A stretch of 64,000 nucleotides of DNA from Metellina segmentata (lineage: Eukaryota; Arthropoda; Arachnida; Araneae; Tetragnathidae): NCBI GenBank assembly GCA_947359465.1, contig OX375877.1, positions 70,348,698 to 70,412,697 of the forward strand, given 5' to 3'. Positions within the stretch are counted from its first letter, which is position 1; each line of letters opens with the position of its first letter. The translations under genes were made by a program, and so were the position numbers. Below are positions 11,808-22,494 of the stretch, piece after piece. Below the pieces are notes generated by a model. That model was given only the letters and a program-made list of their open reading frames with translations, was not told the DNA's origin and did no database searches.

Positions 11808-11935
11808 GACGAGATATCTCGTCCATCAAGAACAAGGCTGATTTTTCAAATGACAAGACATCTCGTCGATCAAGAACTGGTCGGTTTTGCTAATGACGAG
11901 ATATCTCGTCTATCTAGATCTGGTAAGTTTTGTTA
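11808..11935. repeat. Three-monomer islet of 43-bp palindromic satellite
   Basis: Palindromes start at 11808 (GACGAGATATCTCGTC), 11852 (GACAAGACATCTCGTC) and 11895 (GACGAGATATCTCGTC), spacings of 44 and 43 bp. The spacer type is ATCAAGAACTGGTCGGTTTT, and it sits 12 bp beyond the MITE end at 11795. This islet fixes the ancestral period of the family. Confidence 0.8.
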
Positions 11936-12687
11936 ATAACAATAAACCTTCTCCAGACAGCCACGAGGAGAGTTAAATGATAAGCGCAAACTTAACAAGG
12001 AACTTGAACTTAAACTGAAAAAATTATCCGTCCAATCGGTTACGAAACACCTGAATGTATTTTGCATAAACCTGAACAAAATTTAATTCTCTACATGCTA
12101 AGAATAAAAGAAATGCGAGGAAGCTTTCGGGGCTATTCAAAGTGGGTGGTGTAAAATCGGATCTGCTGTTGCTCGTCGCGGATGAGGGACGGCCCCTTCC
12201 ACTCTAAAGGCTGCCCCCGTTTCTCCATCGATCGCTTTTTAACAAGCACCGCCGTTTCTTATTTCGGAAGGCAGACCCTGACAGGGGGAACGACGGGAAG
12301 GAAGTCCAGTTCCCTGACATTTTTCTTCACAAGAGAAAAAATACAGAAAGTAGCACCGAAGGAAGAGCGCCCCTTTTTATTTATTTAATCGCGGTGTGGA
12401 GGTTTTTTCCCCCTTCCTCCAGCTACGGTCTTCTTTTTTTTTATTCCTGACAGAAAAAAACTTCTTCCCCGTGCTAAGTTTTTTTTTTTTTTCGTTTTAA
12501 TTTAATCGATAAAAACCCATGCTAATCGTCTCTTCCTATTCAAGGAAGAGATTTAGGAAATATTCTTCTCTTACTCTGTGTGCTTCTGCTAAAAATACCT
12601 CTTCCGCAAATATACGAGAGCTGTGAATAAAGTTATTGGCAATTGCCTCAATTCCATTGTTCTAATCCCAATCCCTCAATTTTTAGG
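11936..12687. other. No gene recognised; includes a GC-richer block
   Basis: About 12130-12330 is clearly richer in G and C than its surroundings (TCGCGGATGAGGGACGGCCC, GGGGGAACGACGGGAAGG). A 68-residue frame covers it, but no domain is recognisable. The stretch after it has T-rich runs. Confidence 0.4.
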
Positions 12688-12957
12688 ACCGCGGTAGACC
12701 GGTGGGAAGATTAACAGATTAGCCACAGGAGGGTTGCGAGTTCAAATCCAACCAAAGACAGGTTGGGAACAAAAGGGCTGGTGCACGATAAATATGTTGT
12801 GACCTCAGATATCCTCATGGCGTGGTCGTCACCTGACCTGATTAAAAATCACACGGTGATGTCTTCGGATCTTTCCCTTCGGGTTTGATGCCGTATCGTC
12901 GTCAATATCCCATTGTATTGCTCTAGTGTGACGTTAATTAAATTCATACCTACCTAC
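12688..12957 (+). mobile_element. tRNA-derived SINE, head type B
   Basis: The head reads GACCGCGGTAGACCGGTGGG, AGATTAGCCACAGGAGGG and box B GAGTTCAAATCC. After ACCAAAGACAGG comes the shared body: GGGCTGGTGCACGATAAAT, CTTCGGATCTTTCCC, CATTGTATTGCTCTAGTG and the tail TACCTACCTAC. Confidence 0.8.
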
Positions 12958-13011
12958 TTTTAATTTTTACCTTTCATGACATTTTTCACTTGAAGTTGTC
13001 TGTATTACGTA

Positions 13012-14216
13012 CACTGACGAGCCAAAACATTATGACCATACCCACATTTTTCAATGAGTTCGTCTGAATGACGTGGAGGGCACGTGATTTAATGAGAATG
13101 GTATTTAGCTACTGCTGGGAGTGGGTACGTAATCATTCCTGCACTTACTTTTGCGAGTGATGGGAAAGGCTGCTGATATAAGCGAATTTGATAGAGGACA
13201 GATCGTAATGGCCCGAAGACTTAAAAAGTATCTCCGAAACTGCACGACTGGTAGGTTGTCCACGATCTTCCGTTTTTAGTATTCATGCAAAGTGGATAAA
13301 TGACGGTGACAACAACAGTAGACGCCAAGGTGTTGGTCGTTCACGCGTCATGAAAGAAAAAGGACCTCGGTGACTGTCCCGCTTGGTAAAGCAAAATGTG
13401 AGACAGTGGCTCAGCTGACAGTCCAATACAATGCAGGTCCAAGCGCAAGTGTTTAGGAACAAACAGTTCAGCGGACACTGTTGGATATGGGACTGTGCAT
13501 CAGACATCCCACTCGTGTGCCTCAGTGACCAAGCGTCAACGTCAACTATGCCTACAGTTGGCCTGGGAACATCAAGACTGGACCATGGATGAGTGGAAGA
13601 GAGTTGCCTGGTCAGATGAATTCCGATTTCTTATTCATCACGTCGTGAGGGTACGCCGTCTGCCGGGCGAACAGTTGCTCCCCTCTTGTACAGCAAGTGA
13701 TACACAGGCTGGTGGTGGCGGTATTATGCTTTGGGGGACGGTCTCTTGGGTGACACTGGGATCCGTAATGTGGTAGAACAGACCATGAACGCTGCGAACT
13801 ATCTGAACATCACTGTGGATCATTTGCACCCTTACATGGCGTCTGTCTTCACAACTGGAAATGGAATCTTCCAACAGGACAACGCCCCATGTCACAAGGC
13901 TCGGATTGTGTAGGAGTGGTTCGAGGAGCATACTGATAAATTCCACTTAAAGTCCTGGCCACCTAACTCGACGAATCTTAATCCGATAGAGCACATTTGA
14001 GGTGTCATGGAGCGGCAGCTCAGAGCTCAAGCACCACCATGTCCGAATATCTCGACTTTGCGTGACCGTTGCTTAGACATTTGATTACAACCTGTCTCCA
14101 GTCATGTGCCAAGAACTTGTGGCATCTATGCCCAGGCGAGTTGCAGCTGTTGTGCAGGCCAAAGGAGGCGCAATGCGTTATTGAGTAGGTGGTCATAATG
14201 TTTTGGCTCTTCAGTT
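13012..14216 (+). mobile_element. Degenerate Tc1-like transposon
   Basis: Ends are CACTGACGAGCCAAAACATT and, inverted, AACTGAAGAGCCAAAACATT, both continuing ATGACCA. A TA flanks each side (13010-13011 and 14217-14218). Length is about 1.2 kb, normal for a Tc1-like element. It encloses a broken transposase. Confidence 0.9.
13160..14180 (+). pseudogene. Broken Tc1-like transposase, D...D(36)E
   Basis: Pieces in more than one forward frame make a Tc1-like enzyme. The N-terminus reads MGKAADISEFDRGQIVMARR, a typical first helix of the paired-like HTH. The catalytic core follows: VAWSDEFRF (first Asp, about 13612), QQDNAPCHKAR (second Asp, about 13879) and NLNPIEHI (Glu, about 13990). Second acidic residue to Glu spans 36 residues, against 34 in classic Tc1. 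In-frame stops occur after KARIV (tag at 13911) and after IEHI, with frameshifts near 13270-13500 and 13740. The protein can no longer be made. The family catalyses cut-and-paste transposition into TA. Confidence 0.85.
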
Positions 14217-14275
14217 TATATCACAGCTGGACCAAATACACCATAAAACCACAAAACAACCTAACCAACCAAAGA
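14217..14275 (+). mobile_element. SINE C-like 3' tail fragment
   Basis: CAGCTGGACCAAATACACC, ACCATAAAACCACAAAACA and ACCTAACCAACC resemble the 3' end and tail of head-type-C SINEs. Short and diverged; it directly follows the Tc1-like element. Confidence 0.35.
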
Positions 14276-14897
14276 CACTGCAGAGATAGTTCTAATCAGT
14301 GTGGAATACAGTCATTCTTTTTTTTATGCATCTATTATCAATAGAGAAACTCCTTGATTTAATTGCGTTAATTGCTTGAGGGCGTTATGATTTGTGTTAG
14401 ACAGGAGAATGTAGATTCGTAGCAATATGTGGTAGGAAAAGCAATAAAGCCTTTTTGGAGCGTGTTGCCAAGTATATGAGTGATACGGTCCATTTATCTC
14501 TCGTTGAAACGTATTTCATGTTTCGGTATTTTAAACATGTTGATATTTAAAATAAAAAAGAATGTAGAGTCGAGCAAAAAATAAATAAATTAACACAAAT
14601 AAAATAATTTATTACTTAGAATTTGGATGCAGTTAAAAAGACCGTACTTCAGTACTTGGAAGCCCACAGATTCACAAACTATGAGCTAAAACACAGCACA
14701 AAAGGGCCTCATACTGGTTGATTAATCAGGTTCGCTTCATGGACGATGAGGAAGAAAATCTGTTTAAGTTGTAGGATCTATGGATCTTTAGAACGTTGAC
14801 CACCTTTATAACTACCAGCCCTGTCGGGGGCTTCCTAATAACTATTTCCAACACGCCCTGAAGTTTAATCAGCCGCAAATCCTCCAAGAGTCGTCTC

Positions 14898-16030
14898 AGT
14901 AGGGTGAACATTCAATTGTATTGTATTTTGGTAGCAATATTATCCATATACATATTTCACACAAACAAATGAAACATAACCTACGAGGGTCGGTTCTATA
15001 GAGTAGACATTTTATTGTAGTGTACTGTATTTTTGTAGCAATATTAACCGTATATATTTCAATAAAACATACTTAACAGAACCTCCAAAGGACGGTTCCG
15101 CAGAGTAGACATTGTATTGCATTGCATTCGGGTTGCAATAATATCCGCGTATACATTTCACATAAACATATTTAACATAACCTACGAGGGTCGGATCCGC
15201 AGAGTAGACATTCTATTGTATTGCAGTTGGTAGTAACACATGGTGTCCCAAAAAGATCAGTACAACTTCAAAATTTTATTTAAAAAAAAAGGAATAGGCC
15301 TACAGCAAAACTAGTTACAACAATGGATAGAATAACTCAGAAAGTTTTTTCTACAGTATGTTTCTGATTATAGATTGCGCTGCACAGCACGCAAACAATA
15401 ATTAAAGAATTCAGTTATTCAAAATGGTGGATACCGTAAAGAAAGCTCAATGTGTCGAGTGAATGAACCCAAGCATGTCCGCCCAGGTCTCCTGACATTA
15501 CTCCACTCGACTTTTTCTTTTGGGGTTATGTAAAAGGTGCTGTGTACCGAACAAAAGTTAACAGTGTCGTGGAATTGAAACAAAAGATCCAAACAGCTGT
15601 AGCTACTGTTGATGTTAGCATGCTGAAACGTTCGTGGATTGAATTGGAATATCGTCTTGATATCCTTCGTGCTACGAAAGATTTCATGTGGAAATTTACT
15701 AAGGTAGTTGAAAAAAACTTTTTGAGTTATTCTATCTACTGTTGTAACTAGTTTTGCTGTAGGCCTATTCTTTTTTTTATATAAATTTTTTAAGTTGTAC
15801 TGATTTTTTTGGGACACCCTGTATTATTATTCTTACATATATTTCACATAAAAATATTTAACATTGCCAACGAGGGTTGGTTTCGCCGAGTAGATATTCT
15901 ATTGTATTGTATTTTGGTAGCAATATTATCCGTATATGTTTCACAATAACATATTTAACATAACCTCCGAGGTCGGTTCCGTAGAGTGGGCATTGTAATG
16001 TACTGTATTTTGTTAAGCAATAGTTGTATC
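14898..16030. repeat. About 100-bp satellite, interrupted by a transposon
   Basis: A unit with GAGTAGACATT, ATTGTATTGTATTTTGGTAG, CAATATTATCCGTATAT, TTTCACATAAACATATTTAA and CCTACGAGGGTCGGTTCC recurs. The GAGTAGA word starts at 15001, 15103, 15202, 15888 and 15984, giving periods of 102, 99 and 96 bp, with a decayed first unit near 14898. The jump from 15202 to 15888 is the 583-bp insertion at 15239-15821. Confidence 0.85.
15239..15821 (+). mobile_element. DD41D-type transposon deletion derivative
   Basis: Left end CATGGTGTCCCAAAAAGATC and right end (inverted) CAGGGTGTCCCAAAAAAATC continue with AGTACAACTT and GAATAGGCCTACAGCAAAAC, so the inverted repeats exceed 60 bp. Inside, the + strand encodes only a transposase C-terminus: RSPDITPLDFFFWGYVK (about 15487) followed by YRTKVNSVVELKQKIQTA. 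The last residue of the catalytic triad lies in TPLD. N-terminus and first two catalytic residues are deleted. A second, differently broken copy lies at 57416-57845. Inserted inside the 100-bp satellite. Confidence 0.85.
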
Positions 16031-16234
16031 ATGTGTACTTAACATTTGTCCTTAATGTTTGGGGAGGTCAAGCATTAACTATCCTGGTGGTTAAACTTAG
16101 TGTTCATAACTGACCTGTAGTGGCCAGCCTCTGATACAAGAACTTGCTTGAAACGGTCATCAGTTCAAAGGTCATAGTACAGTTTATTTTTACGGTTTGG
16201 ATCTCCATTCCTCCTTGAATTAATAGGGCAGCTT

Positions 16235-16305
16235 TGTCTGGTATCTCGTCAATAGTAAAATTGATCACATTTTGTTGATCGAGATACCCCATCGAAAGCA
16301 CTTGG
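16235..16305. repeat. Islet of decayed 43-bp satellite
   Basis: TATCTCGTCAATAGTAAAAT, TTGATCACATTTTGTTGATC and GAGATACCCCATC match the satellite palindrome half-sites and spacer with several changes. Confidence 0.4.
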
Positions 16306-16309
16306 GATA

Positions 16310-16730
16310 ACCATAACAATATTGGAGAAGGGAAAGACGTTCAGCCCCTAGGAGGTGGCGCCCCTGATGAGTCTATAGTTAGAAGGCAATCTGCTTCCGA
16401 GACGTGACCCCTCTGAATGGTAGTTCAAAAGGGGTTCGCGCTCTAGAATCGCTAGAGCTTCACCTTTTGCCATGCCATCCCCCATTTCGCCGAAATACAG
16501 CAGACCGTTGTCAAAGCCAACGCAAGGATTGAGTCGGGGAGCAGTGATCTGTCCTGTCCCCTATCTTCCTGGTCGCAAGTGGAAGGAAAAAGACACCACT
16601 GCTGGCAGCTACGCGACATTAACTCCTCTGAATGTGGACCACACGGCGTGCTGTCGCTGTGGCCCAACACTCAAAGAGGGCTTTGTTTAGAGCCTTCTTC
16701 CTCCCTCTGATGGATAGCAACAAACGACAG
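16310..16730. other. GC-richer block, unassigned
   Basis: Noticeably higher G+C than neighbouring DNA (GGTGGCGCCCCTGATGAG, GGGGTTCGCGCTCTAG). Overlapping 72-residue frames on both strands have no recognisable domain. Could be an old element or exon relic; I cannot tell which. Confidence 0.35.
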
Positions 16731-17401
16731 CTCTATTTCCCTCATTAATTTGAATATAGATAGTGTCAGAATCGAGAGATTAATGGAAATCGAAGGTATC
16801 CAAAAAGTTTTAAGCATTATTCGAGATAAGAGTGTCTTGATTGAAGAATGACTGTTTTCTGATGCCTAAACATACGCTAAACAAGCGCTTCGTTTTCGCG
16901 TTCCCCACTTTCAATCTCCATTTTCTTTGCAGACTTTGCCAACTCCGGTGGTCGCTAGCGGTGTTCCCTTTGCGTCTTTATCTCTTCAGAGATGTCAGCG
17001 AAGAATTTCAACGACATAACCAGGAAGATTCTGAAATTTGATTTAGTTTTCCGCAACAAGGAAACGTCTGCTACCTTCGAACTGAATGGAAACAATGCTC
17101 CATGATGATAGGCAAGAATTTTGTCAAGAAAAAAAGAGATAATTTCAACTGACTGAATCTCCACTGTTTCTGATATCTTTCGGAGTTTTGTATTTCGATT
17201 CTATTTTGACTCACAACACACACTCACAGTCAAAAGCTTCAGTTGTAATTAATTGTGGTGGGATGCCGACTCTGGAATGTTTTCCTTGCCTGGTATTCGG
17301 GAATGTGAAAGCATCATTAAATGTCTGACAGGCAGGTTTCAGGAACACTGTGCTTGATAGTTTATAATGAAATGAAAAGAACTCTTCAAAATATCGTTTT
17401 A
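16731..17401. other. No gene recognised
   Basis: Short frames only, no recognised motif. Confidence 0.4.
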
Positions 17402-17837
17402 GGCCCGGTGCACACATCCGGTTTTTCAACGTGCGGCGCCGCTGCGGCACCGAAGCCCAACTATGCACACATAACCGTGAAATGACGCAAGTACTCATTT
17501 CGTGCCATTTGCGACAAATATTCTATCGAAGAAAACGTTTTTATTTTGCTTACTTGGTGTACAAATAAGTATATTTTGAAACAAAATAGACGTTACTGGA
17601 TACAACCATTTATTAATTATTATTTATATTACATTTATTTATGAAAACAAGGTACTTCAGAACAGAGACGCGTGTGCGGCGAGCTGCGGTACAAATTGTA
17701 CGCAAGATGGACGTGCATCGCCACAGCGGCGCCGGAGGTATGTGTGCACGGCTACATTGGATCTAATGTATCTCAGACCGCACTTGCGTTGCGGCAACGG
17801 TGCCACACGGTGAAAGACAGGATGTGTGCATCGAGCC
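17402..17837. mobile_element. MITE with GC-rich terminal inverted repeats (copy 2)
   Basis: Left arm GGCCCGGTGCACACATCCGG with TTTTTCAACGTGCGGCGCCG; the right arm is the eroded inverse (ACAGGATGTGTGCATCGAGC). The inner AT-rich core matches copy 1. The flanks are TTTTA on the left and TTAA on the right, again suggesting a TTAA target. Confidence 0.85.
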
Positions 17838-19502
17838 TTAAGATGCTTTTAATTTTTTTTAAATTCTACTCCCTTCTCCGGTCTCTATGCTATCAGTTGA
17901 CAAACAGCCCAATTGAGGTCTAAAATGAATAAATATGGTTTAAAAGAATCATCCACATCATAATCTTCAATTATTCCTTCGGGAATTTTAAGGCATTCCC
18001 CTTTTGAGGGGGTTCTGTGTCATTTCATCCAGTTTACAAAGTGGACAGATAGCTGATCTCGTTACTCCAATACGATGTTAGTGTTTTTGGAGGTAGTAAA
18101 ATCTAAAACGAGGTCAACAACTCCTGGTAAGCAACTCCTTCATTTCTGGAAAGGAACATGAGATTACTAGTTGTATTCCTCAATTAAACATTCCAGTTAT
18201 TTTCCTGTAGACATCTTTTTGTGAATTGAAGTCTCTTAGTCATAGTTGATTCAATGACTGGAAAAGTATATCGATAAAATTGTGTATTTATGTTTGGTAA
18301 ACTATAATGGTACTTAATATGGCAACCTTAGTAATTTTTCATTCGTTTGCTTTTTTAAATTTGGGTACGTTGTATTCCAAGAATCTATTTTGTAATGGAA
18401 AAGAGATACATTCATATTACTTTTCGTTCGAAGCTCTTAATGAATCTGTTTTAAAATGTATTTTTGAATTTTCAATTTGCTGCTTTTCGCTCAATTACTG
18501 TAATCAAGATAAGTAATGGTTTAATTAGTTTCTGAACATTTTTAAACATTGTATGATAATTTTGGGAAGCGCTTTTGTTTTGAAATGACATACAAGGCAT
18601 ATTCATATGCATGCTCTAAACTGTTCTATGAATTCTAGGTAACAGTGACACACACTTCTTTCTTACTAAAACCTTAAATTCTACAAATATGTAACATGCT
18701 AAATGTGACATTTATTTACATTCGTGAAATTGTGTAGTTAACAATTATGTTCCTTTGTCAGAGTGTGGTAGTTGTTATATGAGATGAATAAGAATAACAA
18801 TTTATTAACGAAATCCAAAATGAGTTAACCAATTGAACCCGAGTAACGCCAGGTAATTCTACCAGTTAAATCATAAATTTATAAAGTAAAATAACTATTA
18901 ATTTATGTGAAGACTATAAAAAGGATTTCATGCATTTATTAAACTTTACCTGTTGAGTATTTTAGGAATCAAAAACTAACACATTACGGGGGGGGGGGGG
19001 GGTGACGCTAGAGCCTCCCTCATTATGCCATTGCTTTTAAATTACCGTAAGTAGCTTACATACTGTATAAGATATGTTCTTACACCTGTCTTGTGGGAGC
19101 GTTGAGGACGGCTTACAATATTATATGGTCATTGAAGAACATCACAACTTTTTCTCGCCCATGTTCCCAACGAACGGTTTAGGTGTAAAAGGTAGGTGCG
19201 GTAGATTTTGCGGTCGTTCCAAAAATTTAATATTTACGCGATGTCCTAAATAAAACGACCACCCAAACCTTTCATACATTCACCAATCAAAAACTAAAAA
19301 CTGTACAAACTGTGATTGTAAAGAGAATTGAAATAAGATCGCTGCGATGAAATGTAGTCGCGTTACTACGGGTTTTGTGCATCTGAAGAATTGGACTGGA
19401 CTTCACATCACAGTAAGCCTGTCGTCTAATACGTATACGAATATCTAAGGAAGGAAATATTGTGGTTTTAATAACATTTCATTTGTTCCTCTTTTTTATT
19501 CG
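17838..19502. other. No gene recognised; G homopolymer
   Basis: AT-rich, with a 15-base G run at 18988-19002. A 69-residue frame at 18307-18516 is phenylalanine- and leucine-rich and shows no family. Confidence 0.45.
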
Positions 19503-19812
19503 GGCCGGTTAAGCCAGTTGGTAGAGTCTCGGATAAGAAACCGGAAGATTGCGACATCGAAACTCGATCCAACCAAAGACCGTCGCGTACATGGACGTTC
19601 CTGACGTTAAATCTGCCGTTTCCTCAAATCTCGTCACGTTAACGTGTTGTGGAAGTTTGGAGAGTGGGGTGCCAGCTCAGGTGTTGACCACGTCATCCAA
19701 CCGTAGTTCAAAATGACGAGTTGTTGCACTTGGATCTTTCCCTTCGGAATTGATCCCGGACCGTTCGATAGTCCTCTGTGTTGCTCCAGTGAGACTTAAT
19801 TTCAACTACCTA
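19503..19812 (+). mobile_element. tRNA-derived SINE, head type B
   Basis: The head reads GGCCGGTTAAGCCAGTTGGT, AGAGTCTCGGATAAGAAACC and a damaged box B (ATCGAAACTCGATCC). Then come ACCAAAGACCGTCGC and the shared body (GTTAAATCTGCCG, TGTGGAAGTTTGGAGAGTGG, TGCCAGCTCAGGTGTTG) ending GTGTTGCTCCAGTGAGAC and TACCTAC. Confidence 0.85.
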
Positions 19813-19861
19813 CTTGTTTAAGAAGTTAATTATCGTTTATAAGGTTATTGGTAAATTTAAC

Positions 19862-20027
19862 TATCGTCGTTCCAGAGCAACACAACGGGCTATAGACGAC
19901 GGTCCGGAATCGATCCATTAAGGGAAAGATCCGAGGACTACACCACGTAATTTTGAACCACGGTCAGATGACGAGGCAGCAACTTAGATGGCACTCCACT
20001 CCCAAACCCCACTCTCCAACCTCAGCT
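19862..20027 (-). mobile_element. SINE body fragment, minus strand
   Basis: Inverse of the shared SINE 3' body: GAGCAACACAACGGGC, GACGACGGTCCGGAATCGAT, GGGAAAGATCCGAGGAC, TTTTGAACCACGGTCAGATG and CCACTCTCCAACC. No tRNA head. The + strand SINE at 20028 inserted right at its end. Confidence 0.85.
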
Positions 20028-20365
20028 CGACGACCAACCGGTATAGTGGTTAAGGTGTTAGCCTCTAGATCAGAAGGTTCCAGGTTCGAATCCGGGTCAA
20101 GGCATGGATGTTAGTAAGCGTATGGTGTAGAGGCGGCTGGTGCACCTTAAATCTGTCGTGGCCGAAAGTACTCACGTTGGATTGGTGTGGAAGTTTGGAG
20201 AGTAGGGTGCCAGCTCAGGTGTTGCTTCGTCATCTGACCGTGGTTCAAAATTACGAGGTATTGTCCTCGGATCTTTCCATTAAGGGATTGATCTCGGAGC
20301 GTCGTCAATAGCCAGTTAGTTGTGTTGCTCTAGTACGACGTTAACTAAAATTACCATTACCATTA
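20028..20365 (+). mobile_element. Full-length tRNA-derived SINE, head type A, with target duplication
   Basis: The best-preserved copy. Box A is in TATAGTGGTTAAGGTGTTAG and box B is the exact GGTTCGAATCC. The body runs through GTAGAGGCGGCTGGTGCACC, GTGGAAGTTTGGAGAG, CATCTGACCGTGGTTCAAA and TTGCTCTAGTACGACG, with an (ATTACC)n tail. The direct repeat CCAACCTCAGCT flanks it at 20016-20027 and 20366-20377, a target-site duplication made during retrotransposition. It relies on a partner LINE for mobility. Confidence 0.93.
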
Positions 20366-20554
20366 CCAACCTCAGCTATTTGGTAATTTATTTCATTCGA
20401 GATTTGTGAGTTTAAGTGGTAAAGATTACAAACTTATTTTTTTTTCTAATGGCGGGCACATTTTGACCGAAGTCATTGGCCACTACAAGGCCGGAAGTGA
20501 TGGCCACTTGTGAAGGAGCACCCAGTGGGGGGCCATCATTGAACCTAACAATCA

Positions 20555-20697
20555 CATCGTAATTTTGAACCATGTTCAGATGACGAAGCAATACCTAAGC
20601 TGGTATACGCTTACAAACATCCATGCCCGAACCCGGATTCGAACCGAGGACCTTCCGATCTAGAGGCTAACACCTTAACCACTATACCAGTTGGTCG
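20555..20697 (-). mobile_element. SINE head type A with internal deletion, minus strand
   Basis: Reversed, the copy has TATAGTGGTTAAGGTGTTAG, GGTTCGAATCCGGGTTC and GGCATGGATGTTTGTAAGCG. It then jumps to CCAGCTTAGGTATTGC and GTTCAAAATTACG, so the middle of the body is missing. Confidence 0.85.
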
Positions 20698-20814
20698 GCA
20701 GATTACGAACCTAATTCAGTTTTTTTTTTCGTATTTAAAACTATGAGTAGTTAATTCAAGCCAAACTGGAGCAACACATGTGCTAATTGGCGACGATTCT
20801 GGTAATTTGGTAAC

Positions 20815-21102
20815 GTTTTGATTAAGGACGTACTAGAGCAACACAACGGGCTATTGACGACGGTCCGGGATCAATACTCTAAGGAAAAACCGATGACAAC
20901 ACCACGTAATTTTGATTAGGACTCATCCCACTCTCCAAACTACCACACCAACCCAACGTGAGAACTTTCGACCACGACAGATTTAAGATGCACCATCCGC
21001 TTCCACACCATAAGCTTACAAACATCCATGTACCTAACCGGATTCTAACCAGGAACCTTCTGATCTGGAGGCTAACACCTCAACCACCACACCGGTTGGT
21101 CG
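20815..21102 (-). mobile_element. SINE head type A, minus strand
   Basis: 3' side first: CGTACTAGAGCAACACAACG and GACGACGGTCCGGGATCAAT. Then the body, then the head (ATCTGGAGGCTAACACCTCA, CCACACCGGTTGGTCG). The segment between ACCACGTAATTTTGA and CCCACTCTCC is shortened. Confidence 0.85.
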
Positions 21103-21859
21103 ACTACCGGTTGCAAGAATTTTCAACAACGAAATCAGCAGATTCGATTCAAATTCAATTCGTTTGAACATTCAACTCGATTCAAATGTAATTTGTATTA
21201 GAATGCAACGTTTACGCGAAGGAACCGATGCGATCTGCTTCGAATCCAGGAACGGCAAACCTTTTTAAGAAGTTGTTCAAATTTTGTTCATTATTATTTA
21301 GTACTAGCTCGTGGGTCACTTTGAAAGAGGGAAGGGAGCATGGTAAAAAACTACTTTTTTTTGGTTCTCAATTTTTTAATCCTCGCCAAACGCGCGTTGA
21401 AACGTCTCATGTGAACGTGGACTTAGGCTCTGTTCACATGAGGCGTTTGAAACGCGAGTCTGGCGAGGTACCGCCATTTAAATAGTGTATTTTTATTCCT
21501 CTAACTTTGGCGACCTTGAAGAATGGGACCTCGCTAGCCTCGCCAAATGTGCGTTTTACGCGGCCTTAATAAATATGTCTTTATTATTAGTATTTACCAT
21601 ATTTGTTCATTCTCAAGCTGTATTTTATAAATTTACATATTCTTCTCAATCGGCCTTCATATAAATCTTAAAACAACATTATGTATAATCAATAAATCTA
21701 AAACATTTTACAAAAATTATTTATGCATTTTTTTTTTTTTTTTCATTTTTTAGTTCTTTATTAACATTTGTATTTTCTTCATATTTTTAAAAAGAGGAGT
21801 TCGAAAAATAATTAAAATTTTTAGTGTATATGATGAAATGACGATGATAAATTTATAAA
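21103..21859. other. No gene recognised
   Basis: Contains an inverted pair around 21387-21460 (CGCCAAACGCGCGTTGAAAC and GTTTGAAACGCGAGTCTGGC) with CTCATGTGAACGTGG between, so a small fold-back element is possible. No coding sequence is supported. Confidence 0.4.
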
Positions 21860-21912
21860 AATCCAAGCGTGGGTCAGTGTCTGACCCGCGGGTCATAGGT
21901 TCGCCATCCCTG
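21860..21912 (-). mobile_element. Right end of a hAT-like element
   Basis: Reversed, the edge reads CAGGGATGGCGAACCTATGA and then CCCGCGGGTCAGACAC, the typical CAGGGRTGGCGAACC terminus of many hAT elements. A partner end was not securely found (21246, CAGGAACGGCAAACC, is a weak candidate). Confidence 0.45.
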
Positions 21913-22494
21913 CTCTCGGCAGAGAGAGCAGCGGGTCGAAGAAGTTTGAAAAGGGGCCTCGGTGCAGGCCAGTGAAAGAAGAGGAACATTGTTGTTGGTG
22001 GCTCTTCCTGCATGTGAGTGCATCCCCCGCTTCCGCTGCGTAGGTGGGAGTGGAGAGGGTCACGTGAGGCCCTCCAATTGGCTGCGCGCCCGTCTTTTGT
22101 CGCGGAGGGAGAACAATTGAAGTGTCGCGTGCCGAGCGGGCCTCCCCCTTCAGCCACGCCGCGGTTTTTTAACGCCACTGCGGAGGCGTATCCGGAGCTC
22201 TATTTCACGTCCATTTTGGTTATCTCCTTCCCTTCCTTTGGGGGCTATCAACAGGCGCCGCACACAGACCTCTCTCTTTGGGAATAGGCTGAAGACCAAC
22301 GACATCACTGAATTTGCTGCAGAACCTGCAAATTGGGAACTGCAGTACGTTGGGTGTCCCTTGAGAATTCTCACGGATGATGGATCTGTCACAAAAATTA
22401 ACATAACCTTCAGAGTTGTTTACTCTTTTGCTGATGTCGATAATTGTGTCTTTGAGTTGTGAGGCTGTATGGGACAGCTAGGATTAGACTAAAG
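21913..22494. other. GC-rich, CpG-containing block, unassigned
   Basis: About 21930-22280 is strikingly GC-rich for this window (GGCTGCGCGCCCGTCTTTTG, GCGGAGGCGTATCCGGAGC). An open frame at 22238-22462 could encode 74 residues (ADVDNCVFEL at its end) but matches nothing I recognise. It might be an exon or promoter relic, or part of an unknown element. Confidence 0.35.

Noticed and set aside
20040..20110. Possible functional tRNA gene
   Set aside because: Box A and box B are good, but the acceptor stem does not close and the head continues into a SINE body with a target duplication.
22238..22462. 74-residue frame in the GC-rich island as a host gene
   Set aside because: No domain, no clear splice sites and no supporting context; kept only as an open question.
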